Part shown: positions 52,272 through 61,723 of the stretch, in pieces | Layout: each line of letters starts with the position of its first letter | How positions within the stretch are numbered: position 1 is the first letter of the stretch | Assembly (NCBI RefSeq): GCF_000282315.2 | Contig: NZ_AKJN02000006.1 | Span: 744,001 to 808,000, forward strand | Source: Pseudomonas sp. GM41(2012) | GTDB lineage: Bacteria > Pseudomonadota > Gammaproteobacteria > Pseudomonadales > Pseudomonadaceae | DNA length: 64,000 nt | Reading direction: 5' to 3' | Program-made: the position numbers and the translations under genes | Notes under the pieces: model-generated | Told to the model about the DNA's origin: nothing | The model's database searches: none | Seen by the model: only the letters and a program-made list of their open reading frames with translations

Positions 52272-52799
52272 ATGGCCACTCTCAAAGTCCCGGTAAGTGC
52301 CAACGACCATCGCCAAGGAAGTGGGCATGCCAAAGTCACCTTGGTGGAATTTGGCGACTATGAATGTCCCTACTGCGGTTTAGCGTATTGGGTCGTCAAA
52401 AAGCTACAGCAGCATTTTCGCGATGATCTGCAGTTTGTGTTCCGTAACTTTCCACTGACCACCGCTCACCCGCATGCGATGGGTGCAGCCGTCACCGCTG
52501 AGTATGCCGGGAGTCGAGGATTCTTCTGGGAGGCTCACGACGAATTGTATGAAAATCAGGATCGATTGGGCCTGCCGCTGTTTCGGGCCATCGCTCTAAA
52601 ACATGGCCTCTCCGACGAAGAACTCTATCTTGCCATGCAAGACGGTACCTACGTACCCAAAATAAAATCCGATTTTAATGGCGGCGTACGGAGCGGCGTG
52701 AATGGCACCCCAGCGTTTTACATTGACGGGCTTCGCTATGACGGGGCTCCAGAGTTCACCGAGATGAGTCAGATGATTGAGCTTTCGTTAGTGAGTTGA
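52272..52799 (+). CDS. Cytoplasmic DsbA-like thioredoxin-fold protein
   Basis: A 175-residue DsbA-family protein with active site C32-P-Y-C35 (FGDYECPYCGLAY) and a cis-Pro loop GVNGTPAFYIDG. No signal peptide is visible, so unlike DsbA it should act in the cytoplasm. It resembles the thioredoxin-like domains of NhaA-associated or FrnE-type proteins. Co-transcription with the peroxiredoxin suggests it reduces or regenerates that enzyme; this is inference. Confidence 0.85.
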   Translation: MATLKVPVSANDHRQGSGHAKVTLVEFGDYECPYCGLAYWVVKKLQQHFRDDLQFVFRNFPLTTAHPHAMGAAVTAEYAGSRGFFWEAHDELYENQDRLGLPLFRAIALKHGLSDEELYLAMQDGTYVPKIKSDFNGGVRSGVNGTPAFYIDGLRYDGAPEFTEMSQMIELSLVS

Positions 52800-53316
52800 C
52801 GAAATCGCTAGATAGTGAATCGCTTGGCATCACCCACACCGTAGCCGAGGGCGAACGTGCCCCATTGCGCAGCGCACCAGGTGTGCATTCGATAATATTT
52901 CAATACGGGAGATTGAAGAATCCACGGTGCTGCCAACGATAAGCATCGCTCATAAAGCAGCGGCACGAAAATATCAGCCCAGCGAACCGAGGACATAAAA
53001 AATGGCGATGTTAATTTTTGACAACTCGGAAGATTCCATAGTCGAGGCGCGTGTCCTGGTCGAGGCGCTGAATGAATGGTTGGCAGAACAGCAGCCCAGT
53101 TGCCCGTTAAGGTCCGCCCGTGCGCAATGTTGCTATCGGCCCGATGGCACGCTGGATTCTGTATTGACCGTACTAACAGACGTGGTGGTGGACTAGGTCA
53201 GGTGTTGCACTCAGTTTTTGCGACCGCCGCAAGGTTGACGCCTATACCCGTCCACCCGTTCGCTTATCCGTTAGTTTCCTTCTACATTAAAGAGGTGCAC
53301 ACGGAGCCAGCAGCGA
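52800..53316. other. Intergenic stretch with no clear gene
   Basis: About 500 bp. A 64-codon frame at 53002-53196 starts MAMLIFDNSEDSIVEAR and could be a small protein, but no family or ribosome site supports it. Sequence becomes AT-rich toward the ltrA start. Confidence 0.35.
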
Positions 53317-54417
53317 ATGAAATCTTTGAAGTATTATGAAAAAAATCGACACGCCACATGGTTAGAGTTGTTTTTTGACCTGATTTTTGTTGTAGCAATT
53401 GGCAAGGTTACTCATACTCTCGGACATCTTCATCACGGCCACTTTGAACAGGAGCAATTATGGACATTTTTACTGCTTTTTGTTCCATTATGGTGGATCT
53501 GGTCCAGCCACACGATTTACTCAAATAGGTTTGATACAGACAGTAGTCTTCACCGCTTGGCAACATTATTTTTAATGTTGCTGCTCATTGTGCTGTCTGC
53601 ACGGATTGGGGAAGAATTGGAAGTAAACTATGCGCTTGTTATTGCCTGCTATTTTGGTATACGTGCCATCATCAGCATTATGTACATTTCGTCCATAAAT
53701 AAATTTGATCACCGTAGCGAATTCTCCTCCAGGCTTGGCTTCGCCCTGTTAGTTAGCGCAGTGATTAGTCTTTCATCCATTCTTTTTGACCCACCTATGC
53801 GTTACCTTGTCGCTTACATTGGGATTTTTCTCGACATTCTGCTCCCTTTATTTTCTTGGGGTAAGCTAAAGCCATTACCCGCACATACAGAACACTTGGT
53901 TGAACGACTAGGTTTACTCACCCTTATCTTATTGGGCGAGTCGGTAATTAGCCTTTCTGGAGGGTTATCTGACATCCAATGGGATCGTTATAATGTGATG
54001 GCGGCAATCACCGGATTTATCATGATTTGCAGTATCTGGTGGATCTATTTTGATAGCTTTTACCTACTGAGCAAAAATGAAAGTAGTATGAGTGGACACT
54101 CATTAATCTACTCGCACCTTTTTCTATTTATGGGGCTAGCACTTCTCGCAAATTTGATCAGGCATGCGATCCTAAATGACATTGCAATGCGCGATTTCCA
54201 GATTACGTCAATCATCGGCATGGCCTTATTTTTCTTAGGCAAGCAATATGGCTACTTCATAGCGGTACCTAAAATAAGGAAATACATACTACAAAACACC
54301 TTGATCGTGTTTTCTCTAGGTGGTTTGGTTATATTCCTACCCCGCGTCGAGTACATATTGGTCGGCCTGACAGTAACCATGATCTGTTATGTTTTATTAA
54401 ACTTCAGGTATCGTTGA
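53317..54417 (+). CDS. ltrA: Low-temperature-requirement A (LtrA) family membrane protein
   Basis: A 366-residue polytopic membrane protein. The N-terminus RHATWLELFFDLIFVVAIGK is the LtrA signature, followed by about ten hydrophobic helices and LTLILLGESVISLSGGL. The family was named for low-temperature growth in Listeria; the molecular role is unknown. The gene is markedly more AT-rich than its neighbours, with many T and A runs and codons ending in A/T. That suggests transfer from a lower-GC donor. Confidence 0.9.
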   Translation: MKSLKYYEKNRHATWLELFFDLIFVVAIGKVTHTLGHLHHGHFEQEQLWTFLLLFVPLWWIWSSHTIYSNRFDTDSSLHRLATLFLMLLLIVLSARIGEELEVNYALVIACYFGIRAIISIMYISSINKFDHRSEFSSRLGFALLVSAVISLSSILFDPPMRYLVAYIGIFLDILLPLFSWGKLKPLPAHTEHLVERLGLLTLILLGESVISLSGGLSDIQWDRYNVMAAITGFIMICSIWWIYFDSFYLLSKNESSMSGHSLIYSHLFLFMGLALLANLIRHAILNDIAMRDFQITSIIGMALFFLGKQYGYFIAVPKIRKYILQNTLIVFSLGGLVIFLPRVEYILVGLTVTMICYVLLNFRYR

Positions 54418-54444
54418 ATCTTTAAAGTTGGGCCATATCACGGG

Positions 54445-54594
54445 TGGATCAGCTATCCGCGCGCACCAAAGACTCAGCAGCTGATTGTCGAGGACTGACG
54501 CACTGCGGATCGTGCTGAATGTGGTTAGCTGTTCAAACCCTTCGCCCAGTCGCTATACATCCCTACCAACGAGAAGCGGGTGGTCGCATGGTAA
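54445..54594 (+). pseudogene. Decayed fragment of an LLM-class oxidoreductase
   Basis: Reading WISYPRAPKTQQLIVED, a stop, then LFKPFAQSLYI in the same frame, this stretch aligns with WINYPRQPKMQRLIVEDW and YKPFTQSLYID of the intact LLM gene at 57842-58825. At least two in-frame stops interrupt it, and only the region equivalent to about 50 C-terminal-half residues remains. A dead paralogue about 3.4 kb from the intact copy. Confidence 0.75.
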
Positions 54595-54646
54595 AGCACG
54601 GGGGGAAACACCGCGCGGCGGGAGGCCCGCGCCAAGCGGCAAAAAC

Positions 54647-55462
54647 CTAATCAAAGAAGGCCAGGGTGCGAACTTCGATACTCTCGCGCGGCGGGGCTCC
54701 CGGCGGCGTATTGGGGTCTTTGAAGGCGGTATGGGGCGTGAAGCGGGCACGGCCGTCGTGACGTGAGTCATACCCCTTGATCAGCAAGACTTCGTCACGG
54801 CGCATGTCCGGAAAATAGTACCAGCGCTGTTGCGGATTGTAGGCCAGGTGGTAGATCTCACCGATACGATCCGGATAGACCAAGTCGGTGGCCAGCAGGT
54901 CATTGGAGTTGAGTGTCGAGGCGTCCAATACGGCCAGCGGTGAGCGCTTGACGGGCCCGCTCATCGGGCGCCAGAGGTTAATCTGGGCCACCGACACCAG
55001 TGTGGCGGCTTGATCCTGACCCAGCACGTCGCGAATACGCTCAGGCCCCGAGCGGTCGGTGTAGTCATTATGCACACGGCTGGCTGGACCGCGAATATCC
55101 CGCCGCTCGGCGTCGCTGCGCCTAGTGTGGTCGAAGATGACGACCCGGCTCGCGCCCGTCAACTCCTTGATCAAGGCCTTGACCTCGTCATAGTAGATGC
55201 TTTCCACTGAGGTATCGTCGTAGAGATCGTCGACCACCGTATCCCGCCGATGGAGTTCAAACCCCTGCTTGTCCAGAGACAGGCTGTCTGCCAACGGACG
55301 ACCGTTGTGTATCGTGACCTCGCGCTCCTCCTGCTCAGCAAAATAGTGCGGTTCACTGTTACCGGTCAGCGCCTCGGTATGCACATAGGGCTTCGCATCG
55401 TGCTTGACCAGGTAGGTAAGTGTCGTAATGACGCTAGCGGGCGTATCAGTTGTGTGCTTCAA
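54647..55462 (-). CDS. CmcJ/NvfI-family oxidoreductase
   Basis: A 271-residue protein of the CmcJ/NvfI (AsaB/GedK) family. HNDYTDRSGPERIRDVLG in the middle and HTAFKDPNTPPGAPPRESIE at the C-terminus are family landmarks with conserved His and Asp. Fungal and actinomycete members act in secondary metabolism (hydroxylation or methoxylation steps). The bacterial substrate is unknown. It lies between an LLM remnant and an OprD-type porin, with no biosynthetic cluster nearby. Confidence 0.8.
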   Translation of the reverse strand: MKHTTDTPASVITTLTYLVKHDAKPYVHTEALTGNSEPHYFAEQEEREVTIHNGRPLADSLSLDKQGFELHRRDTVVDDLYDDTSVESIYYDEVKALIKELTGASRVVIFDHTRRSDAERRDIRGPASRVHNDYTDRSGPERIRDVLGQDQAATLVSVAQINLWRPMSGPVKRSPLAVLDASTLNSNDLLATDLVYPDRIGEIYHLAYNPQQRWYYFPDMRRDEVLLIKGYDSRHDGRARFTPHTAFKDPNTPPGAPPRESIEVRTLAFFD

Positions 55463-55781
55463 GTAACACCTCCCAGTCTGCTGACCGCTTCAGGCGTGGT
55501 GTCACCGTGGCGGAGCTGTAACTTGTACGTAGGCACCTTCCCGCTCAATCGTATGCCTTCGAATGGACACTATCAAATTTAGCCCGAGGTGCATGGCTCC
55601 CGACTGGTAAAAAAGGACCACTGTTACCTCGGCATCGACGACCAGCTTGACCATGACTGGCGCGTCGCACTCCGGGTCTGCGCCGATCATGAGCATCCGA
55701 TATCCCGGCCCGCCCTTTACATTCGTTTGTCTGCCATGACGGGTTCGGACGTTGGTTGAATCAAACTTCCCGCACGACTAT
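55463..55781. other. Gap between the CmcJ-like and OprD genes
   Basis: About 320 bp. A 64-codon minus-strand frame at 55502-55696 is unassigned and lacks a domain. Otherwise nothing is seen. Confidence 0.35.
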
Positions 55782-57089
55782 CTAGAAAAGCGGAATGCTA
55801 TAACTCACAAAAACACGATTCTGATCTACGTTACGAGATGCTTCGCTGTTGGACTTGCCGTTACGCCAGCCGAACCCTACGCCTTTGAGCGCTCCGGATT
55901 GAAGGACGTAGTCCAGACTAATGTCTCTTTCCCATTCCTTTTGGTTGTTGCCTGAGGTAGTTTTAATATTATCACCGGAGAGGTACATGACAGAGCCTTT
56001 CAGGCCAGGGACACCCAGAGCGGCGAAGTCGTAAGCATACTGACCGAAAGCTGTGCGCTCCCCTGCGCGGGTGAAAGTTTGGATAAGGCGGTCTGTATAC
56101 AAGTACAGGCTTGCTCCACCGGCGCCCTTGTCTACCAGGCTACCCTGGCTGAGTTGAGTGAAGTTGCTGCCATCCGACACACTTTGGTACCCCGCAGTAA
56201 TCGCGTGGCCACCCAGTGTATAAATCAACGCGGCACTCCAGGTGCGGTTGTCGATCTCTCCACTACCGTCTTTGGTGTAGCCACTCATTCTGTAGCCTGA
56301 CGTACCGGAGCTATTTGCCCCTGACGAGTCAGTTTTGAAATAGCGCAGGTCGGTTTTTAGGGACTGATTGTCCGAGAGGGCAAGGGTGTGAATTAATCCC
56401 ATAAAATGCTGCGTATAGTAGTTGTCGAGGCTGGCGTAGTAGTACTGAGCTGTCAGAGCCTTGGTGATGTTCCAATCGCCCCCGGCGAAGTCAAACTGAT
56501 TGCTTTCCCGCGTACCACCGGCAACGGCCAACCCCGTCTGATCGCTCGAACCACGTCCTGTTGCATGTTCGATACGACCTCCAGTCAAGGTCAGCCCTTT
56601 GAACTCGCTCGAGGTGATTTGACCGCCCTCGAAGGTTTGTGGAAGTACGCGCCCATCGTTGGCGACCAGAATTGGGAGTTTCGGAATCAAAGTGCCGTAG
56701 CGAAGTTCAGTTTTCGACATTTTGCCTTTTACGGTCAGCCCCAGCCGGCTCCACTCTTCGACGGCACGGTTGTCACCGTCAGAAGGCATCATGCTGCTAC
56801 CGACATGCCGTCCTTTGCCACTGTCCAAGGTAACTCCCAGCAACCCCAGGCCATCGACACCAAAGCCAACAATTCCATCGGTATAGCCCGATTTGAAGTC
56901 CAGCATGAAACCCTGCGCCCATTCTTCGGTTTTGGAAGGTGCGGCAACGCCATCGCGGTTGTCGTTATTGAAGTAGAAGTTTCTCATTCCCAAGGTGGCT
57001 TTGCTGTCACTCAGGAAGTCCGCATGCACCTGGGCACTCAGGGTAATACTAAGAAACACCGAACTTGCAGTTATTGTTTTTCCACTCAT
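55782..57089 (-). CDS. OprD-family outer-membrane porin
   Basis: A 435-residue porin. The signal peptide ends near LSAQVHADF; KATLGMRNFYFNND starts the barrel; EWAQGFMLDFKSGYTDG, ALTAQYYYASLDNYYTQHF and the C-terminal FVSYSIPLF (terminal Phe) are OprD landmarks. Such porins take up amino acids, peptides or aromatic acids depending on subfamily. No substrate gene is adjacent, so it cannot be assigned further. Confidence 0.92.
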   Translation of the reverse strand: MSGKTITASSVFLSITLSAQVHADFLSDSKATLGMRNFYFNNDNRDGVAAPSKTEEWAQGFMLDFKSGYTDGIVGFGVDGLGLLGVTLDSGKGRHVGSSMMPSDGDNRAVEEWSRLGLTVKGKMSKTELRYGTLIPKLPILVANDGRVLPQTFEGGQITSSEFKGLTLTGGRIEHATGRGSSDQTGLAVAGGTRESNQFDFAGGDWNITKALTAQYYYASLDNYYTQHFMGLIHTLALSDNQSLKTDLRYFKTDSSGANSSGTSGYRMSGYTKDGSGEIDNRTWSAALIYTLGGHAITAGYQSVSDGSNFTQLSQGSLVDKGAGGASLYLYTDRLIQTFTRAGERTAFGQYAYDFAALGVPGLKGSVMYLSGDNIKTTSGNNQKEWERDISLDYVLQSGALKGVGFGWRNGKSNSEASRNVDQNRVFVSYSIPLF

Positions 57090-57841
57090 TTATATAGCGC
57101 TCCATTTGTTATTTTAAAGTAATAGAAGCAACGCAAGATTTTCAGGTGCGCGTTTTTTATTATTCTTAATATCCTGCTGAAAACGAGAAATCGACGATGC
57201 CTCGCCCCTCCTGCATCAAGTTAATATTGTTAATGCAAGTTCCAAAGTCGCTCATCGCACCTGTTTCTGTTATGCAGCGCGATAGCGTTAGAGCGGATTG
57301 TGTGAGAAAGGCGCAGGGAGTGCCTTGCCTGGGGAAATGGAGTTCTGCGTTGCGGTCTGAAAATTTATCTTATCGTCTGAATTTCAGGACTGGGGCCGGA
57401 CACAATTGTCGGTCGAGTATCCAAAGGCTCAGCGGGCTGACCTGACGACTGTCCTCTCTAGCAACCCGCGGCGCGGCGATCACGACGTCCAAGGCCCAGA
57501 CTGCGGTGTAATCATCTGCAACAGGTACCGAGACGGACGACGAACATGGCGGTTCCCCGCAATGCCGCCTACGCTTGTTGGATGGTCCCCATGCTTTTGC
57601 TCAGGCGATGTATCGGGCCGGAACGATCTAATTTATTTTGACCGTCCGTTCATCGCCAATCCGGGCCTGCCCGCGCGTTTTGCCAGCAACTGTCCCTCAC
57701 CCGGTCGACCCGATCAGCATGTACGGCGCAACGGGCAAAGATTGCACCCACTACCCCACCTGTCGTTCCCAAGCGACCGATGCCGCAGCACCTCTGGAAA
57801 CAGGGGCGCTGTTCACGTTCTCCCCATTGAGGAAGATGAGT
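57090..57841. other. Long intergenic region before the LLM gene
   Basis: About 750 bp with promoters expected for the divergent OprD and LLM genes. Open frames at 57406-58053 and upstream extensions of the LLM frame have no recognisable domain. No repeats or mobile-element ends were noticed. Confidence 0.4.
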
Positions 57842-58825
57842 ATGTATCGGCCGAGCACGACTCCTTATCAGGAGCATCGAGGGTTCAGCCGAACCTTCAC
57901 TCCGGGTCATTTGAGCCTGGGATTGTTCTTTCCTTTGGAGGCCTTCGATGGGGACACTCCGAGTATGCTCAACCAGGTCGCATTGGCCAAACGAGCAGAG
58001 GCGCTGGGCTTCTGCGCGCTCTGGTTTCGCGATGTGCCTCTTCGGGACCCTAATTTCGGTGATGTCGGCCAAGTCTTCGACCCCTGGGTATACCTGGGCT
58101 ATATGGCCGCTCATACGTCGGAGATAGCGCTTGGCACCGCATCCATTGCCATCCCGTTACACCATCCTCTGCACACGGCCAAGGCATCAGCCAGCGTCGA
58201 TCAGTTGAGCGCAGGTCGCTTGATTCTGGGTGTAGCTTCCGGCGATCGCCCTGTTGAGTTTTCGGCTTTTGGCGTTGATCCCGAAAGGCGCGCAGAAATC
58301 TTTCGGGAGCATTACGAGGTGATTCGCAAAGCCCACAGCACCAGCTTCGAGCCCATTCGCTGGAGCGATGGTGAGATGCAGGGCGCAGACCTCATTCCGA
58401 AACCCACGACCCAAGTTATTCCAATGCTCGTGACCGGGAATAGTCGCCAGTCACTGGATTGGATCGCGCGCGAAAGCACCGGATGGATCAACTATCCACG
58501 CCAACCGAAAATGCAGCGACTGATCGTGGAAGATTGGCGGCTGGAGGTCATGAAGCAATGTGGTTCAGTCTATAAGCCCTTCACTCAGTCGCTTTACATC
58601 GACCTCGATGAGAACCCGTCCACGCCGCCCACTCGCATTCATTTGGGGTTCAAACTTGGACACTACCATCTCCGGTTTTTGCTGGAGTCGCTTGAGGAAA
58701 TCGGAGTGGACCACGTTATCCTGAATCTCAAATACGGAAAGCGCCCTGCTGCGCAAGTCATTGAGGAGCTGGGCACTCACATCGTTCCGCAATTCGGAGT
58801 ACAGCCGCGTCCTGAAGCGAATTGA
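57842..58825 (+). CDS. LLM-class flavin-dependent oxidoreductase
   Basis: A 327-residue luciferase-like monooxygenase. LSLGLFFPLEAFDGDTPSML opens the barrel; SEIALGTASIAIPLHHPL, SAGRLILGVASGDRPVEF and PMLVTGNSRQSLDWIA are family motifs. It uses FMNH2 and O2 on an unknown substrate. The frame runs open from 57638, but ATG 57842 is chosen because GAGGAAG lies 8 bp upstream. A broken paralogue occurs at 54445-54594. Confidence 0.88.
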   Translation: MYRPSTTPYQEHRGFSRTFTPGHLSLGLFFPLEAFDGDTPSMLNQVALAKRAEALGFCALWFRDVPLRDPNFGDVGQVFDPWVYLGYMAAHTSEIALGTASIAIPLHHPLHTAKASASVDQLSAGRLILGVASGDRPVEFSAFGVDPERRAEIFREHYEVIRKAHSTSFEPIRWSDGEMQGADLIPKPTTQVIPMLVTGNSRQSLDWIARESTGWINYPRQPKMQRLIVEDWRLEVMKQCGSVYKPFTQSLYIDLDENPSTPPTRIHLGFKLGHYHLRFLLESLEEIGVDHVILNLKYGKRPAAQVIEELGTHIVPQFGVQPRPEAN

Positions 58826-58879
58826 TCCGCCGGCCGCCTCCACGCCGGCCGAGGTGGTGCGGTTCAACTGGTTGAATCA

Positions 58880-59188
58880 TCAGGCCGATACCTGCTCAAG
58901 GAATATCAGTTGCAACGGCTCTTCGAGCAGGTCATCTGCCGTGGCGGCAAAGCGCTGAAAGTAAGGCATCGAAAAATGCGCATCCAGCGCCGTCTGATCC
59001 CTGAAAGCCTCGCGCATGTAGAACGTGTCCTGCTCGTCGCGCAGCTTGAACAACACATAATCGAGATTGCCCGGCTCTGCTCGGGTCGGCTCTACCAACG
59101 CCAGCAGTTCTTGTTTCAATGCCAGCTCTTTGCCTGCCTTGGCCTTTAGCACGGCAATCGATACCAACACGTTACTGGACGAATTCAT
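58880..59188 (-). CDS. Putative quinol monooxygenase (ABM domain)
   Basis: A 102-residue antibiotic-biosynthesis monooxygenase-domain protein, a ferredoxin-like dimeric fold. LVSIAVLKAKAGKELALKQE is the first strand-helix and FYMREAFRDQTALDAHF the conserved second half. Start chosen at 59188, with GGAG 9 bp upstream, over the in-frame ATG at 59218. It precedes the minus-strand end of a quinone-oxidoreductase-like gene, a pairing common in Pseudomonas and consistent with quinone or reactive carbonyl handling. Confidence 0.88.
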   Translation of the reverse strand: MNSSSNVLVSIAVLKAKAGKELALKQELLALVEPTRAEPGNLDYVLFKLRDEQDTFYMREAFRDQTALDAHFSMPYFQRFAATADDLLEEPLQLIFLEQVSA

Positions 59189-59270
59189 CGTCAACGCTCC
59201 AACATTGAAAAATGGCAAGTGATGCCGCAGGCGGTTCAGCGGGCCCGCAAGCGACCCGCCTTAAGTGAAA

Positions 59271-60278
59271 TCAGAAACCTTCGAGAACGATCTTGCCCCG
59301 GGCCTTGCCGCTCTCGACTAGCGCATGGGCACGACGCATGTTTGCCGCATTGATTGCACCGAAGTGCTCGCCCACAGTGGTTTGCAGAACACCTTGGTCA
59401 ATCAGAGCGCTGACCCGATTGAGCAGGTGATGCTGGTTGATCATGTCCGGGGTTTCGTACAGCGAGCGGGTGAACATCAGCTCCCAATGCAACGACAGCG
59501 ACTTGCGCTTGAGCGGCATCACGTCGAGGCTGTCGGGATCGTCAATCACACCCAGACGCCCTTGCGGCTTGAGAACGTCGATCAGTTGTGCAAAGTGCTG
59601 TTCGGTGTGAGTCAGGCTGGCGACATAGTCGATCTCCGGCACGCCGAGCGCTTGCAACTGTGCGAGCAGTGGCTGGCTATGATCAATCACGTGATGCGCG
59701 CCCAACTGCCGCACCCAATCAGCGGTTTCCTGGCGTGAGGCAGTTCCGATGACGGTAAGGCGGGTCAGCTGTCGTGCCAGTTGCACCAGCATCGAACCGA
59801 CGCCCCCAGCCGCTCCGGTGATCAACAGGTACTTGCCCTCCCCCGAAGCCTCGACGACACCGAGCCGGTCAAACAACAATTCCCAGGCAGTGATCGAGGT
59901 CAACGGCAACGCTGCCGCATCGGCGGCACTCAATGACCGAGGCTTGTGCCCGACGATCCGCTCATCGACCAGATGGAATTCGCTGTAGCTGCCGGTGCGG
60001 GCAATCGAGCCGGCATAGAACACTTCATCGCCCGGCTGAAACAACGTCACTTCAGAGCCGATCTCGCGGACAATGCCTGTGGCATCCCAGCCGAGGATTT
60101 TCGGTTCTTTTGTGAAAGTTCCGGCGCGCACCTTGGTATCGACCGGATTCACTGACACCGCGCGAACTTCGACCAGCAGATCCCGTGGACCAGGCGTGGG
60201 CACCGGGAGGCTGATGTCGATCAATGCGTGTGGATTGTCGATGGGCAAAGCGTGTTCGGTAAAGGTGATGGCTTTCAT
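59271..60278 (-). CDS. Zinc-type alcohol dehydrogenase-like / NADPH:quinone oxidoreductase
   Basis: A 335-residue MDR-superfamily reductase without structural zinc motifs. RAVSVNPVDTKVRAG and GWDATGIVREIGSEV lie in the N-terminal domain, and LITGAAGGVGSMLVQLARQ is the NADPH-binding motif. The frame extends to 60446, but ATG 60278 (MKAITFTEHALP) matches family starts. Divergent from a LysR-type regulator (110-bp gap), which probably controls it together with the ABM gene. Confidence 0.9.
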   Translation of the reverse strand: MKAITFTEHALPIDNPHALIDISLPVPTPGPRDLLVEVRAVSVNPVDTKVRAGTFTKEPKILGWDATGIVREIGSEVTLFQPGDEVFYAGSIARTGSYSEFHLVDERIVGHKPRSLSAADAAALPLTSITAWELLFDRLGVVEASGEGKYLLITGAAGGVGSMLVQLARQLTRLTVIGTASRQETADWVRQLGAHHVIDHSQPLLAQLQALGVPEIDYVASLTHTEQHFAQLIDVLKPQGRLGVIDDPDSLDVMPLKRKSLSLHWELMFTRSLYETPDMINQHHLLNRVSALIDQGVLQTTVGEHFGAINAANMRRAHALVESGKARGKIVLEGF

Positions 60279-60387
60279 AAACACTCGCTGTCTGAAGGGT
60301 GATGCACTCGTTTGCAGCCATCTTCGACTTCCCAAGTACAAAGAAAAACAAGCAGAATGCGCCAACACTTTCACTGCAGGAGTGAAA

Positions 60388-61278
60388 ATGATCCGCATCG
60401 ATGATCTCGGTTTATTCATCCGCAGCGCCGCGCTGGGCAGTTTCACCGCAGCGGCGCTGGAGGCTGATCTATTGCCTGGTCAGGTCGCCGCCGCCATCAA
60501 ACGTCTGGAGCGCGAGCTGGACGTACGCCTGTTCGCCCGCACCACTCGCAGCCTGCGATTGACTGCCGAAGGCGAGCAATATCTGCCCACCGCCCACTCA
60601 GTGCTTGAGACCCTGCAGCAAGGCAAGGAAAATTTGCGTGGTAAGAACGCCACGCTGCGGGGCGTCCTGCAGGTGACAGCACCCTCCGATCTGGGGCGCA
60701 ACATACTGCTGCCGTGGCTGACGCTGTTCCGCCGTCAGCATCCAGAATTGACGTTGCGTTTTTTCCTGTCAGACCAGATGGCCAATCTGTTTCGCGACCC
60801 GGTGGACGTGGCGATTCGATACGGCCCGAATGAAGACGCCAACTACGTGGCACTGCCGCTTGCACCGTGGAACCAGCGGGTGCTTGTTGCCTCGCCAGAG
60901 TATGTGCAACGCTGCGGTTCTCCCCAAACGCCGGATGACTTGAGCAAGCATCACTGCCTGCTCTATCTGCAAAATGGCCGGGTCTACGACAAGTGGAACC
61001 TGGGCGGGCAAACCGTGCAGGTTTCAGGGCCACTGTTCAGCGATGACGCCGATGTCGTGCGACGCTGGTCGTTGGACGGTGAAGGTATCGCCTACAAATC
61101 CTGGCTGGATGTCAGTGCCGATATCGCCACTGGGCGCCTGCTTGTGCTGCTGCCGGATTTTCCTGGCGAAGCTTCGCCGTTGAGTCTGGTGTGCCCGCAT
61201 CGCAAGCAGATCAGCCCTGCGGTTTCCCAGCTTTATACGTGGTTGAGTGGTCAGTTTTCTGCGCTGAAGCGCAGTTGA
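60388..61278 (+). CDS. LysR-family transcriptional regulator
   Basis: A 296-residue LysR protein. The N-terminal winged helix is IDDLGLFIRSAALGSFTAAA, then RLERELDVRLFARTTRSLRL. The C-terminal effector domain has VTAPSDLGRNILLPWL and VDVAIRYGPNEDANYVAL, typical of the AaeR/DmlR-like subgroup. Start at 60388 chosen over longer in-frame starts because AGGAG lies 5 bp upstream. Divergent from the quinone-oxidoreductase-like gene, its probable target. Confidence 0.92.
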   Translation: MIRIDDLGLFIRSAALGSFTAAALEADLLPGQVAAAIKRLERELDVRLFARTTRSLRLTAEGEQYLPTAHSVLETLQQGKENLRGKNATLRGVLQVTAPSDLGRNILLPWLTLFRRQHPELTLRFFLSDQMANLFRDPVDVAIRYGPNEDANYVALPLAPWNQRVLVASPEYVQRCGSPQTPDDLSKHHCLLYLQNGRVYDKWNLGGQTVQVSGPLFSDDADVVRRWSLDGEGIAYKSWLDVSADIATGRLLVLLPDFPGEASPLSLVCPHRKQISPAVSQLYTWLSGQFSALKRS

Positions 61279-61723
61279 ACCGAATGACGACAATTGATGT
61301 AGCGCTGGGCACCGGCATCGTTTGAAAGGGTGACAAAAAATTCAATAGCTTCTCCCTGTCCGTACCGTAAAGGGCCGGCTAACAGTCCTTTCCTTTATAG
61401 CAAGTGCATAGGTATGACCTAAATCTTTGGCCAGTTACTTCGGCCACAAAATTCACCTCAAATACAAGTGTTTCAATAGGCCAGCATAACAACCCATCTG
61501 ATACCATTTTTTTTCGCTCACCTGAGCCTTTTTCGTCAACCAGCATTCTATAAAGTGCAAGCCCGATGTTCTTTAAAACAACAAAAAAGAAGCCAACTTA
61601 TTTTGGCGCTTGGGCACACTGACGCGCTCAAGAATCCAGACCATCCCAGGATAAACAATAGAACCATGCTTTATCAGAAAGAAATGGGACAAATAACTAT
61701 TCATTTGATTTGGAGATGGTGCC
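61279..61723. other. AT-rich intergenic region
   Basis: About 445 bp of comparatively AT-rich DNA. The frame at 61555-61818 overlaps the next gene and lacks a domain. Nothing else is seen beyond a likely promoter for the downstream membrane protein. Confidence 0.4.

Noticed and set aside
57406..58053. A 215-codon frame upstream of and overlapping the LLM gene
   Set aside because: Overlaps the supported LLM start in a different frame, with no recognisable domain.
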